Positions 8,000 through 16,421 of a stretch of DNA of 64,000 bases are shown here, piece after piece. Position 1 is the first letter of the stretch, and each line of letters starts with the position of its first letter. The translations under genes and the position numbers were made by a program. Under the pieces are notes generated by a model. That model was not told where the DNA came from. It saw nothing but the letters and a program-made list of their open reading frames with translations, and ran no database searches. Location: the NCBI RefSeq assembly GCF_024584805.1, contig NZ_CP075715.1:4164526-4228525 (forward strand). The letters run 5' to 3'. This DNA is from Streptomyces sp. FIT100 (GTDB lineage: Bacteria; Actinomycetota; Actinomycetes; Streptomycetales; Streptomycetaceae).

Positions 8000-8764
8000 G
8001 TGGCCCCGAGCGGCAACCACGACACGAGGCGGCTGCGCCCGGAGCCGGCCGCGGGGGCGCTCGCGACGACGCTCCTGCTGGTCCTGCTCGCCGCGGCGGG
8101 CGGATTGGGGCCCGCAGGCCTGCTGGCGGGTCTGGCGTTCACGGCCGCCACCTGGGCGGTGCTGGCGCGTGCCCTGAGCCGGTCGCGGACCGGGCCGTTC
8201 GGGCCGGCCAACGGCGTCACCCTGGCCCGGACGACGCTCATCGGCGGGGTGACCGCCCTGGTCGCGGACTCCTTCGCGGGCCGCACCCCGGTCGCGGTCC
8301 TGGTGGCCCTCACCGCGGTGGCGCTCGTCCTTGACGCGGTCGACGGACAGGTCGCCCGGCGCACCCGGACGGAGTCCTCCCTCGGGGCGCGTTTCGACAT
8401 GGAGGCCGACGCCGTCCTCATCCTGGTGCTCAGCGTCCAGGTCGCCCTGTCGCTGGGCGCATGGGTGCTGGCGATCGGCGCCATGCGCTACGCCTTCGTC
8501 GCGGCGGCCCGCGTACTGCCGTGGCTGCACGGGCCGCTTCCGCCGAGCACGGCACGCAAGACGGTGGCCGCCCTTCAGGGGATCGTGCTGCTCACGGCCA
8601 CCGCCGGGATCCTCCCGCGGGTTCTCGCCCACGCGGCGGTCCTGGCGGCGCTCGCCTGCCTCGTCTGGTCCTTCGGACGGGACATCGGATGGCTGTGGCG
8701 CGTCAGGATCCGCCCGGGCGCGGCCGTGGTCAGGGACGCCGACGCGGTGCGCGAGAGGGCGTGA
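8000..8764 (+). CDS. CDP-alcohol phosphatidyltransferase
   Basis: This 254-residue integral membrane enzyme carries the complete CDP-alcohol phosphotransferase signature, DAVDGQVARR followed by G and then DMEAD (D-x2-DG-x2-AR-x8-G-x3-D-x3-D). It transfers a CDP-linked group to an alcohol with release of CMP. The start is GTG, preceded by GGAGGG. It is divergently transcribed from the dehydrogenase. In this neighbourhood it may attach a ribityl- or sugar-containing head group to a lipid, but ordinary phospholipid synthesis cannot be excluded. Confidence 0.88.
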   Translation: MAPSGNHDTRRLRPEPAAGALATTLLLVLLAAAGGLGPAGLLAGLAFTAATWAVLARALSRSRTGPFGPANGVTLARTTLIGGVTALVADSFAGRTPVAVLVALTAVALVLDAVDGQVARRTRTESSLGARFDMEADAVLILVLSVQVALSLGAWVLAIGAMRYAFVAAARVLPWLHGPLPPSTARKTVAALQGIVLLTATAGILPRVLAHAAVLAALACLVWSFGRDIGWLWRVRIRPGAAVVRDADAVRERA

Positions 8765-9006
8765 CCGAGGCGGTTCCGGAGGCGTGCACCAGACCCCGCT
8801 TCCGATATGGCATCCCGGACGACAAGCCCTAGCTGTATTGACCCGCAGGGTTGTTGACGAGTGATGCCCTCGCACACGGCTGCCACCGCCCGGGCGGCGT
8901 CCTCCACGATCGGCCGGACATCGATTGACGACTCAGGCGTGGTGGGCCCGGGGGGAAGCCTTGATCCTTGTGCGCCTGAGTACCGCGCTCGCGTATCGTC
9001 GCCAAA

Positions 9007-10053
9007 GTGACTGACACGACCATCGCGGACAGGACGCATATCTCGGTTCACGATGTTGACGGCCTGATCACTGCGTTCGGTCTCGGCGGCGTGCTGGGTA
9101 GACACCATCTGGCCGAGGGCCTGATGAACGTGAACTGGCAACTGGACACTGTCGTCGGGTCCTTCGCCCTCAAGCGGGTCATGGATGTACCGCTCGACCG
9201 ACTGCGGCGCAACCTCGCAGTTCTCCCCGCCCTCGGCGCCGAAGGCATCCCCGTGCCCACCCCGGTCACCACGGCTTCGGGCGACGCCATCGCCGAGGTC
9301 GGTGGCGAGGCATACTGCTTGTTCCCGTGGGCGGTAGGGGAACATATGCGTGGAATTGATCTCCCTCTTCCGCGAGTGTCCGCGCTGGGTGCACACCTTG
9401 CGCGCCTCCATAGGGCGCTCGGGGCAGTTGCCGACAGCGGGCAACTGCCCCCCGTGCCCGAGAGGGGCAGAGCGGACGTGACAGCACCGGAGCAGGCCGT
9501 TCAGAAGGCTGACCGGCACACGGCGGCAGTGCTGGCGCGCAGTGCCGGCGACGCGTTTGACGCTGTGGCGAAGGTCGCCCTGGAACGACGCCGTGCCCTG
9601 CTGGCCGAACGCTCCCATCTGCGCCCGCAGAGCGCTGTCCCTGTCGGCCCTCACGGCTGGACGCATGGAGACTTCCAGTACCGGAACCTACTCTGGGCAG
9701 ATGGCGAGCTGGCCGCTGTCCTGGACTGGGACCGGCTGGGCGTCCGCCCATACGCGGAAGAAGTCGTTCGTACGGCGCAGGTGCAGTTCGGGGTGGAGGG
9801 TGTCTTCGACCTGGAGCGGGTGTCGGCCTTCGTTGCCGGCTACCGGTCGGTGATCCCGTTGGAGTCGGCCGACCTGGCCGACGCCGCGCGCCGCCTGTGG
9901 TGGAAGCGGATGACGGACTTTTGGCAGCTCGAATTCCACTATGACCGGGGCGACTGCTCCTTCGACGAGCTGTTCATCGCCGATGAGGCGCTCCTTCACT
10001 GGTGGACGGAGCGACTCGACGTGGTGGAGCGGGCGTTCGCCGGGTCTGCCTAG
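9007..10053 (+). CDS. APH/choline-kinase-family phosphotransferase
   Basis: This 348-residue kinase-like protein of the aminoglycoside-phosphotransferase/homoserine-kinase-II superfamily has a catalytic loop HGDFQYRNLLW near residue 221 and a metal-binding DWDRLG. The start is GTG. It converges on the GT4 gene with a 4-nt overlap. Beside a saccharide gene set it could modify a pathway sugar or act in self-resistance, but the sequence does not decide between antibiotic and metabolic substrates. Confidence 0.85.
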   Translation: MTDTTIADRTHISVHDVDGLITAFGLGGVLGRHHLAEGLMNVNWQLDTVVGSFALKRVMDVPLDRLRRNLAVLPALGAEGIPVPTPVTTASGDAIAEVGGEAYCLFPWAVGEHMRGIDLPLPRVSALGAHLARLHRALGAVADSGQLPPVPERGRADVTAPEQAVQKADRHTAAVLARSAGDAFDAVAKVALERRRALLAERSHLRPQSAVPVGPHGWTHGDFQYRNLLWADGELAAVLDWDRLGVRPYAEEVVRTAQVQFGVEGVFDLERVSAFVAGYRSVIPLESADLADAARRLWWKRMTDFWQLEFHYDRGDCSFDELFIADEALLHWWTERLDVVERAFAGSA

Positions 10054-11078
10054 ATCCCCAGCTCCCGGAGCTCGGGCAGGCACGGCCGCGTGAACCCGGC
10101 CGCCCGGCGCCGGGCCCTTGCGCCGAGCGCCTCGCGGTCCGCTGCCCGGATCGCGCGCGCCCATGTCTCGGGGCTGGCGGCGGGCAGGACGATGCCCGCG
10201 TCACCGATGGCTTCGGGGATGCCGCCCCGGTCGGTCCCGATGGTCGGGACGCCGTGGAGCGCGGCCTCGATGATCACGCGGGGGAAAGCGTCTTCCACGG
10301 TGGAGGGGACCAGCAGCAGGTGGTGGCTGCGGTACAGCGGCCCCATGTCGTACACGCGGGGCACGTACGTCACGTTCGGGTGGGCGGCGAAGTCGGCGGC
10401 GGTGTCCCACCAGCCTTCGACCAGGGTGAAGTGCTGTTCCGGCATGAGACGGATGAGCCGGTGCAGTAGCGCGGAGCCCTTGGCGGGGATGGGGTTGATC
10501 ATGAGTACGGACGCGGTGCGGGCCTCGCCCGAGCTCTCGTCGGGCAGCGCGAACGGCGGGTACATCACGGCGAGGCGGGTGCCAGGCGCGTGGGGTGCGC
10601 GCGCCCGGACGAACTCTGACACGGCGAGGCCGTAGTGGGGTCGGCCGCCGAGGACTCCTAGGCCGGTGGCGGAGACCGAGTGCAGGAGGCCGACAACGAG
10701 CGCACTCGGTCGGGCCCGCGTGGCGAGCTGTGCCGAGCCTTCCTGCGAGGTGAACACAATGTCGGGGTGGAGGTCTCCCAGGAGGCCGTCGAGGGCGTGC
10801 TCCACGTTGTTCTGCGTCAACGCAGAGCATTCGACCCCGTTCCACCGGTAGCGCAGGGTGCCGTCCGTCTCGTCGTACGGGACGCGATGCCTGTCGAGGT
10901 GGGCGCGCATGTCGGGGAGCTGAGTCACTCCGTCCCAGGGCGCCTCGTGCGAGCCGAGGTAGGTGACGTGCCAGCCGGCGGTGGCGAGTTCTTCGGCGAG
11001 GAGCTGCTGGGTGACCTCGGCGCCGCCGATGAGGAACGGGGGCGGGGTGCGGCGCCAGGCGAACAGGGCGGTGGGCAT
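10050..11078 (-). CDS. GT4-like glycosyltransferase
   Basis: This is a 342-residue GT-B glycosyltransferase. The N-terminal domain starts with an ADP-heptose/glycogen-synthase-like GGAEVTQQLLAEEL. The C-terminal donor site includes VEDAFPRVIIEAALHGVP and RGGIPEAIGDAG. It is the last gene of the minus-strand operon, six bases after the kinase-like gene. The donor and acceptor are unknown. Confidence 0.85.
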   Translation of the reverse strand: MPTALFAWRRTPPPFLIGGAEVTQQLLAEELATAGWHVTYLGSHEAPWDGVTQLPDMRAHLDRHRVPYDETDGTLRYRWNGVECSALTQNNVEHALDGLLGDLHPDIVFTSQEGSAQLATRARPSALVVGLLHSVSATGLGVLGGRPHYGLAVSEFVRARAPHAPGTRLAVMYPPFALPDESSGEARTASVLMINPIPAKGSALLHRLIRLMPEQHFTLVEGWWDTAADFAAHPNVTYVPRVYDMGPLYRSHHLLLVPSTVEDAFPRVIIEAALHGVPTIGTDRGGIPEAIGDAGIVLPAASPETWARAIRAADREALGARARRRAAGFTRPCLPELRELGI

Positions 11079-11084
11079 CCTTCT

Positions 11085-11699
11085 TCACCTTGCCCAGTAG
11101 GTGACGAGGGCTTCCACCGCCTGCGCGACGTCGTCCGGAACGGCGTCGGCGGCCAGGACGACGAGTTCTCTCGTCGCGGGCCGCCGGGGCGTGTGGACGA
11201 AGTAGTCGCGTGCATGGCGGAGGAAGCCGGGCTCGTGGAGGAAGTACTCGGACTCAGCGGCGGTGTGGCCGGCGGTCTTCCGGCGGAGGTGGAGCGTGTC
11301 CCCCGGTACGTCGAGGTAGAGGGTGTGGTCGGGGCGCAGGAAGGAGAGCGTCCTGAGGCGGTCGCGGAGCTGGTGGTGGACGCCGTACCCGAACAGGGCG
11401 TCCAGGGCGTACGCGTGGGCGAGGAGGGTGTCCACGGAGCGGTCGAGGATGACGAGTTGCCTGCCGCTTGTGGTGGCCTCGGCGAAGCGCGTCGCTTCGA
11501 TCTCCATGAACCTCTCGAAGGCGGCAAGTTGGGCAGCCGCCGAGTCGGTACGGGCCGGAGGGATGTCGTCGCGGTGGGCGATGTGCTTGACGTAGCAGTC
11601 GGAGACGAACGCCCGCGATCCGAGGTCGGTGCGGCGGAGGTGGCGTATCGCCGTGGACTTGCCGGCGTAGGAGGGTCCTTCCAGGGCGATGATCAGCAC
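11085..11699 (-). CDS. thymidylate-kinase-like P-loop protein
   Basis: This 204-residue P-loop NTPase has Walker A GPSYAGKST at residues 8-16 and a DRS motif (VILDRSVDTLLAHAYALD) that resembles the dTMP-kinase nucleotide-monophosphate site. A lid-like basic stretch HLRRKTAG follows. It starts inside the PIG-L gene (7-nt overlap), so it belongs to the saccharide operon. It may phosphorylate a small molecule other than dTMP, since a housekeeping tmk would not be expected here. Confidence 0.8.
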   Translation of the reverse strand: MLIIALEGPSYAGKSTAIRHLRRTDLGSRAFVSDCYVKHIAHRDDIPPARTDSAAAQLAAFERFMEIEATRFAEATTSGRQLVILDRSVDTLLAHAYALDALFGYGVHHQLRDRLRTLSFLRPDHTLYLDVPGDTLHLRRKTAGHTAAESEYFLHEPGFLRHARDYFVHTPRRPATRELVVLAADAVPDDVAQAVEALVTYWAR

Positions 11700-12601
11700 G
11701 TCGGCTCCTCCGTCCGGTAGAAGCGCTCGGCGTAGAGCCCGGGCCCGTCGACGAGGTCGGCCGCCGTTGTGAAGGCGTGCCGGATCGGGCGGTACATCTT
11801 CCGGGCCGGGTACATCTGCGAGCCGTGCATCCGCAGGACGGTGACCTTGTCGAGGACGACGTTGGTGATGTCGACCAGCTCGGACCGCATCGTCGCCCCC
11901 GTACGCGTACGGAAGAGGTGCTGGTCGCAGCCTGCGAGCGCGTACGTGGACCAGAAGGCGAGGTCCTCCCAGAACCAGCGGCAGCCGAGGCGGACCGCTG
12001 CCTCGTGGACGAGGAGGTGGTCGGGGTGGCGGGTGACGGCGGCGGGCGCGAGGAGTTCGGCGCCGGGGTGGGCGGCGACGATCCGGCGGAGCTCGTCCGT
12101 GATCCGGTCGAGCGCTTCGGGCGTGTAGGGCCGGTACGGGGGCTCGGCGTCCTTGTGGCCGAGGAGGTGCCGGCGGGCGACGAACGGCGCGAGCGCGGCG
12201 GCACCCTCCCGGTCGCGCAGCTCGGACACGGTGTCGACGTCGGCGTACGTGGTCTCGAGGGCGGGGTGCACGCTCCGGGATCGGGTGAAGACGGTGACCA
12301 CGGTCAGCGGTCGGGGGTGGGCGAGGAAGGTGCCTGAGGCCGAGAGGGCGAAGTCGTCGTGATGGGGTTCGATGGCGAGGACCGGGCGGCCGGCGAGGGT
12401 GCGCGCCTCGATGTAGTACGGGACGCGGGCGTGGGGTGCCGTCACCTCCAGGACGCGGTGGTCGTGGTATCGGTGGCGGGCGGCGAGCTGCTGGGTGTGC
12501 GACTGGTGGGCGCGGTGGAGGTCGTCGGGAAAGGTGTAGATGCCGGTCCCGTCCGGCATGGGCAGGGTCAGGGTCGATTCCACGGTGGTCCCCTTCGTCA
12601 T
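11693..12601 (-). CDS. PIG-L/LmbE-family N-deacetylase
   Basis: This 302-residue zinc deacetylase of the PIG-L fold has motif AIEPHHDDFALSASG and the second ligand motif TRHPDHLLVHEAAVRLG. Family members remove N-acetyl groups from GlcNAc-containing substrates, as in mycothiol or aminoglycoside synthesis. The ATG at 12601 overlaps the stop of the GT2 gene (ATGA). The same frame is open further upstream but only antisense to GT2. With two or three glycosyltransferases beside it, deacetylation of a pathway amino sugar is the likely role. Confidence 0.88.
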   Translation of the reverse strand: MTKGTTVESTLTLPMPDGTGIYTFPDDLHRAHQSHTQQLAARHRYHDHRVLEVTAPHARVPYYIEARTLAGRPVLAIEPHHDDFALSASGTFLAHPRPLTVVTVFTRSRSVHPALETTYADVDTVSELRDREGAAALAPFVARRHLLGHKDAEPPYRPYTPEALDRITDELRRIVAAHPGAELLAPAAVTRHPDHLLVHEAAVRLGCRWFWEDLAFWSTYALAGCDQHLFRTRTGATMRSELVDITNVVLDKVTVLRMHGSQMYPARKMYRPIRHAFTTAADLVDGPGLYAERFYRTEEPTC

Positions 12602-13348
12602 CGCACGGTCGTCTCGTACCAGTGGCGCCACATGCGCGGTGACCGAAGGCGCAGGCGGGCGGTTACGGGGTTCTGCCACCAGAGCATCCGGAGGCTCGAC
12701 CACTGGTCGTAGCGGCGGGTCGACGGGCGTACACGCAACTCGTCGAGGATGGTCACGGGCCGGTCGGTGGCCTGGCCGTGGGCGGTGAGTCGGGCGAAGA
12801 ACTCCACGTCCTCGCTCATGAACAGGTCGTCCCGGTACCCGCCGACGTGGTGGAAGGCGTCGGCGGTGCAGAACTGGTTGACGCCCTGGGCTCCGCCGCG
12901 GCGGGTTCGGTAGTGGTCCCAGTACGCGCACAGCAGGCGGGCGCCGAGCCGTTCGGGCGTGTAGAGCGGGGGGATGGCGCCGCCGACGGCCCCGGCGTCC
13001 ATGGCCGCAGCAGCGGCGGTGACCGCCTCCAGGGGCAGCGCCACGTCGGCGTCGGTGAAGAACAGGCGTCCGCTGCGGGCGGCGTGCGCTCCGGTGTTAC
13101 GGACCCGGCCGATGTTGCGAACGGCTTCGGTGACGACGCGGACGCCGAAAGAGGCGGAAATGTCGGCGGTGGCGTCGGTGCTGGCGTTGTCGACGACGAT
13201 CACCTCTCCCGTATGGCCGGTGATCTCCTCCCAGCGGGCGAGGGAGGCGAGGACGGAGGGCAGGTAGCGGGGCAGGTAGGCGGCCTCGTTGAAGGCCGGT
13301 CAGGGCGAGGGCAGCGCGCGAGACGGCCGGCGGCACTCTCGTGTTCAC
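12598..13348 (-). pseudogene. GT2-family glycosyltransferase broken by a one-base frameshift
   Basis: The main part reads as a GT2 glycosyltransferase: GEVIVVDNASTDAT, FFTDADVALP as the metal-binding region, and EDVEFFARL. Upstream codons continue the family start (AFNEAAYLPRYLPSVLASL) but then meet an in-frame TGA. A different frame supplies a good N-terminus, GTG at 13348 (VNTRVPPAVSRAALALT), which overlaps the GT8 stop as GTGA. Removing one G in the run near 13297-13301 joins the two frames. The gene is either a recent mutant or carries a sequencing error. Confidence 0.8.
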
Positions 13349-14232
13349 CGCAGACCCGCCGGTTCCACGCCGATGGCACCCAGGCGCCGGACGTGACGCA
13401 TGGTTCTTGCCAGGTGCCGCCGGTATTCGACGACTTCCTCCGTGCCGGGGCAGTCTGCCTGCCACGGCTTCTCGGGGCCGACGAAGTGCACGAGGGCGGC
13501 GGTCGGATCGGGCTTCGGCGACCGTGTGACGACCCGGCGTACCCAGTTCCCGCGTTCCAGGAATCGGCCGACCTCGAACCGGTTGAAGCCGCCGGCCACG
13601 GGGCGCACTCGGCCGGATCGCAGCAGCCACAGGTTCAGGGCGTCCTGGTCGTTGTGGAGGATGTGGCGCCGGGCGTGGATCAGGGTCTGCTCGACGCCCT
13701 GGCGGATGCGGGGCATGTGGTCGGTGTGGGTCCAGAGCACGCCTGCGTTGAAGTACGGGCGTCCTCGCAGGTGGGGCCAGCGCTCGGCGGCTCCGGGCAG
13801 CGCCGGGCACTCGCCGACGGCCGGGTTGAACTCGTCCCGCACAGCGCCGGTCTCGTCCGAGGTGAGGGAGCCGAGCGGCTCGCTCACGTCTCCGCGTACG
13901 AGCACGTCGGCGTCCACGTAGATCAGGTAGGGACGGCGGACGAAGCTCGGCGTGAACTCGAACCGCAGATAGGTGGTGACGGTGATGTACGAGGCGTCCG
14001 CCATGCGCGAGGTCCGCAGAGGGGCGCATCGGCGGAGGCCGAAGGAGCCGAAGCCGACCCGCTTGGCGAAGTCGGCGAGCAGGAGGGCCTGCGCCGGGGC
14101 CAGGTCGAGGGTGAGCACCCGTACGGCGGCGTTGCGGCGGGACGCCGGGGTGAGGCTGTCGGCCAGGCCGGCGAGGGTGGCGAGGCCGGGGACGAGGTAC
14201 TGCTGGTCGATGCAGAGGCCGAACGCGTACAC
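13345..14232 (-). CDS. GT8-like glycosyltransferase
   Basis: This roughly 295-residue glycosyltransferase of the glycogenin/GT8 group has a DxD metal motif in LIYVDADVLV and a second family motif NDQDALNLWL. The start is GTG at 14232, giving VYAFGLCIDQQYL. The same frame is open upstream, but those residues are Arg/Pro-rich and look non-coding. Its stop overlaps the GT2 start. It likely adds one sugar in the same pathway as the neighbouring GT2 and GT4 enzymes. Confidence 0.8.
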   Translation of the reverse strand: MYAFGLCIDQQYLVPGLATLAGLADSLTPASRRNAAVRVLTLDLAPAQALLLADFAKRVGFGSFGLRRCAPLRTSRMADASYITVTTYLRFEFTPSFVRRPYLIYVDADVLVRGDVSEPLGSLTSDETGAVRDEFNPAVGECPALPGAAERWPHLRGRPYFNAGVLWTHTDHMPRIRQGVEQTLIHARRHILHNDQDALNLWLLRSGRVRPVAGGFNRFEVGRFLERGNWVRRVVTRSPKPDPTAALVHFVGPEKPWQADCPGTEEVVEYRRHLARTMRHVRRLGAIGVEPAGLR

Positions 14233-14297
14233 GGCGACTTCGCCTTTCGGGCGTGGTGCACGGGCGGGACGGAAGGGTCGGCAGTGAGCGCGGGTGC

Positions 14298-14492
14298 TCA
14301 ACAGCTGTCCCGGGCTTCGGAGCGGGCGAGGATTTCGAGGCTGTCGGGCTCGTCGGTCTCCCAGTGGGGCCCGCCCCCGGTCGGCGGTCGCAGCACCCAC
14401 ACGGTGCCGCCGGTGCGGACGTCGGTGACGATCGCCCGCCGTCTGTCGCCGTCCCGCACGAGGTCGCCAACCCAGGCACGCTGGGCGTTCAC
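14298..14492 (-). CDS. small hypothetical protein
   Basis: This 64-residue protein was not assigned to a family. It has WVGDLVRDGDRRRAIVTDVR and WVLRPPTGG, which resemble a small beta-barrel such as an SH3-like fold. Its GTG start overlaps the stop of the upstream recombinase-like gene (GTGA), which supports real coding. It probably shares the operon with the XRE regulator and the glycosyltransferases. Confidence 0.6.
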   Translation of the reverse strand: MNAQRAWVGDLVRDGDRRRAIVTDVRTGGTVWVLRPPTGGGPHWETDEPDSLEILARSEARDSC

Positions 14493-14941
14493 GAGGCGCC
14501 CTCCTCGTACGTGTCCAGCTGCGTGAACCAGCCGGAGGCCGCGTCCGCGATGTCGCGACGGCGCCGGGCCTGGCCAGGGGTTCGACGGGCCGGGGCGCCG
14601 TTCGACGCGTCCGCGAGGAACCCTCCCCGGTCGCGGAGGAGAACGCCGAGAGCCGCGAACTGGGCGGCGTCGGCAGCGACATGCGTCGGGCCGCTGACGA
14701 CGACGCCCCGGATCATCCCGGCGGACAGGGCGGACGTGACGGCCTGCCAGCCCGGCCGCTCCATGAGCGGCAGCGCCGGGTCGGGGTCGGACCAGACGCC
14801 GGCGACGTGCCAGTGCCGGCCGTCGGCGTAGTAGCGGCCACGCTCCTCGCTCTCACCGAGGGCGGTGGAGGTGGTGGCGCACAAGTAGACGGCGACGGGT
14901 ACGTGCCCGAGGCCGCCGGGGGGATTGTTCGGCATGCCCAC
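14489..14941 (-). CDS. degenerate serine-recombinase-like small protein
   Basis: The 150-residue protein has a layout like the catalytic domain of serine recombinases: VAVYLCATTS in place of YLRVSTDEQ, VAGVWSDPDPALPLMERPGW in place of the SD...RP region, then GVVV and LGVLLRDRGG. The nucleophilic Ser and the next Arg are not conserved (Thr/Cys/Ala), so recombinase activity is unlikely. It has no DNA-binding tail. It sits between the XRE regulator and the sugar genes and is coupled to the next small gene. The family assignment rests on my own alignment. Confidence 0.5.
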   Translation of the reverse strand: MGMPNNPPGGLGHVPVAVYLCATTSTALGESEERGRYYADGRHWHVAGVWSDPDPALPLMERPGWQAVTSALSAGMIRGVVVSGPTHVAADAAQFAALGVLLRDRGGFLADASNGAPARRTPGQARRRRDIADAASGWFTQLDTYEEGAS

Positions 14942-15129
14942 AAGGCTGCTGTGCTGCGGAATTCGAGCCCAGGCACGGCCCGTCGCAGTGGAGAGACTCC
15001 GTATCCGGTCGGACTGCCACGTCCCGTGGCAGCTGAAGCAGGGTCGCCCGAGGGTGTGCCACGCCCCATAGCAGTCGCGCTGATGGCGCGCTCGTACCTA
15101 CTACGGGCCGTGGTACTTCGGCTCGTAGG

Positions 15130-16332
15130 TCAACGCACTCCGAGGGGCACGCCCGCGGAGTTCGCCAATCCTCGCAGTCGGTTGACAGACACGCCGGCGA
15201 GCCTGCTGATGATGACGCCGGGAAGCATCTGGTGGCGCACCCATCCCGGGGCCATCGCGCAGACGGCTTGGAGGGTGTCGGCGGCTGCATCCCACCGTCG
15301 GCATTCGACCTGGGTGAGGGCGACGTCCAGGCCGTAGCGGGCCCGTGTGGCCAAGGGCACCGTGTCGTCCAGGCGGACGGTGTCCGTGAGCCGCAGCGCT
15401 CCAGCCGTATCGCCAAGGGCCACGGCGATGCTCATCGCCTGCGTGGCGGCGTACATCGGTCCGTACGGCTGGGCGTGCGAGCCGCGGGCGTGCTCGTCCC
15501 CGATCCGGGCAGCAACGGCGTGGGCCTGGGAGAGGTACTCGCGAGCGTTGTCGGCATGCGCACCGCCCCGGGAAGCGGCGACGGCGGCGTTCGTGACGAG
15601 TTGCCCGTACACGCTCAGGCGTTCCGGGTCGTGCTCGCTCATCTTGGGCTCGATCCGGTCGGCTTGTGCCGCGGCAAGGAGGAAGCCCTGCTTGGTCCGG
15701 CCGTCGCGGAGATTGACCCACGCGGTCGTGGCGGCGAGGTGCGTGTCACGCAGATCATCCCCGCCCTGCACGGCAATCTGGCGGCCGTACGTCAGCGCCG
15801 CATACGCCAGATCTCGTGATCCGAGCACATTGGCAGCCATGCCCGCCGTCTGAAAGGTGTCGATCAGGACGCCGGCGGCGGCTTCCCGCTCATCGAGGTC
15901 GGCCGCGTCGAACCTGGCCCGCGCCTCGGGAAGGAGCCGCCCCAGGAGAGTGCCGAGCTCGGTGTACCGGCCTTCCCAGTACGCGGCATCCGCACGACGG
16001 ACGACGGCGCGGAGCTCTTCGACGGTGCCCGGCTCGACCTCGGCGGGGATGCCGATGGCCGCGTCATGGGTGGCTGCGGAGACCAGGCGCAACGCGGACC
16101 GCTCGTCACGGTCCATGGACCGTCGAGGCGCCTGCTGGCCGAGGAGCACGGCGATGTCCGTACCGAGCGCGTCGGCGATCGACAGCAAGGACGGCAGGGA
16201 AGCCGTTCCGCCACGTTCGAGCTTGCGGACCACGCCGACCGACACGCCGGCCGCCTCCGCTAACTGCTCCTGCGTCATGCCGCCGCGCAGCGCCTTCAAG
16301 CGCTCAGCGGTGGTGTACTCCGCCCACTGCAT
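15130..16332 (-). CDS. XRE-family regulator with TPR-like C-terminal domain
   Basis: This is a DNA-binding regulator of about 400 residues. The N-terminal helix-turn-helix is MTQEQLAEAAGVSVGVVRKL, and a long all-helical TPR-like region follows, common in Streptomyces. ATG at 16332 is preceded by GGAGG and is preferred to the ATG at 16362. It stands at the head of the minus-strand saccharide gene set, separated from the next gene by about 190 bp, so it may control that operon. The ligand is unknown. Confidence 0.85.
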   Translation of the reverse strand: MQWAEYTTAERLKALRGGMTQEQLAEAAGVSVGVVRKLERGGTASLPSLLSIADALGTDIAVLLGQQAPRRSMDRDERSALRLVSAATHDAAIGIPAEVEPGTVEELRAVVRRADAAYWEGRYTELGTLLGRLLPEARARFDAADLDEREAAAGVLIDTFQTAGMAANVLGSRDLAYAALTYGRQIAVQGGDDLRDTHLAATTAWVNLRDGRTKQGFLLAAAQADRIEPKMSEHDPERLSVYGQLVTNAAVAASRGGAHADNAREYLSQAHAVAARIGDEHARGSHAQPYGPMYAATQAMSIAVALGDTAGALRLTDTVRLDDTVPLATRARYGLDVALTQVECRRWDAAADTLQAVCAMAPGWVRHQMLPGVIISRLAGVSVNRLRGLANSAGVPLGVR

Positions 16333-16421
16333 GCTCCAGAACCTCCGCGTGATGGACCCCACACGGACAGTACTGGCTGGAGCGGTGGAGCTGACAGCCT
16401 TTGATCAGACGGCAGTTGGGT

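Noticed and set aside
8765..9006. Minus-strand frame with an ordered-looking stretch (SSIDVRPIVEDAARAVAAV)
   Set aside because: There is no start site and no family match that I can defend, and it is interrupted by the APH-like gene. It could be a small gene remnant.
12778..14526. Long open frames on the plus strand through the glycosyltransferase genes
   Set aside because: They are antisense to genes with clear domains, have low-complexity Arg/Gly/Pro-rich translations, and arise from high third-position GC.
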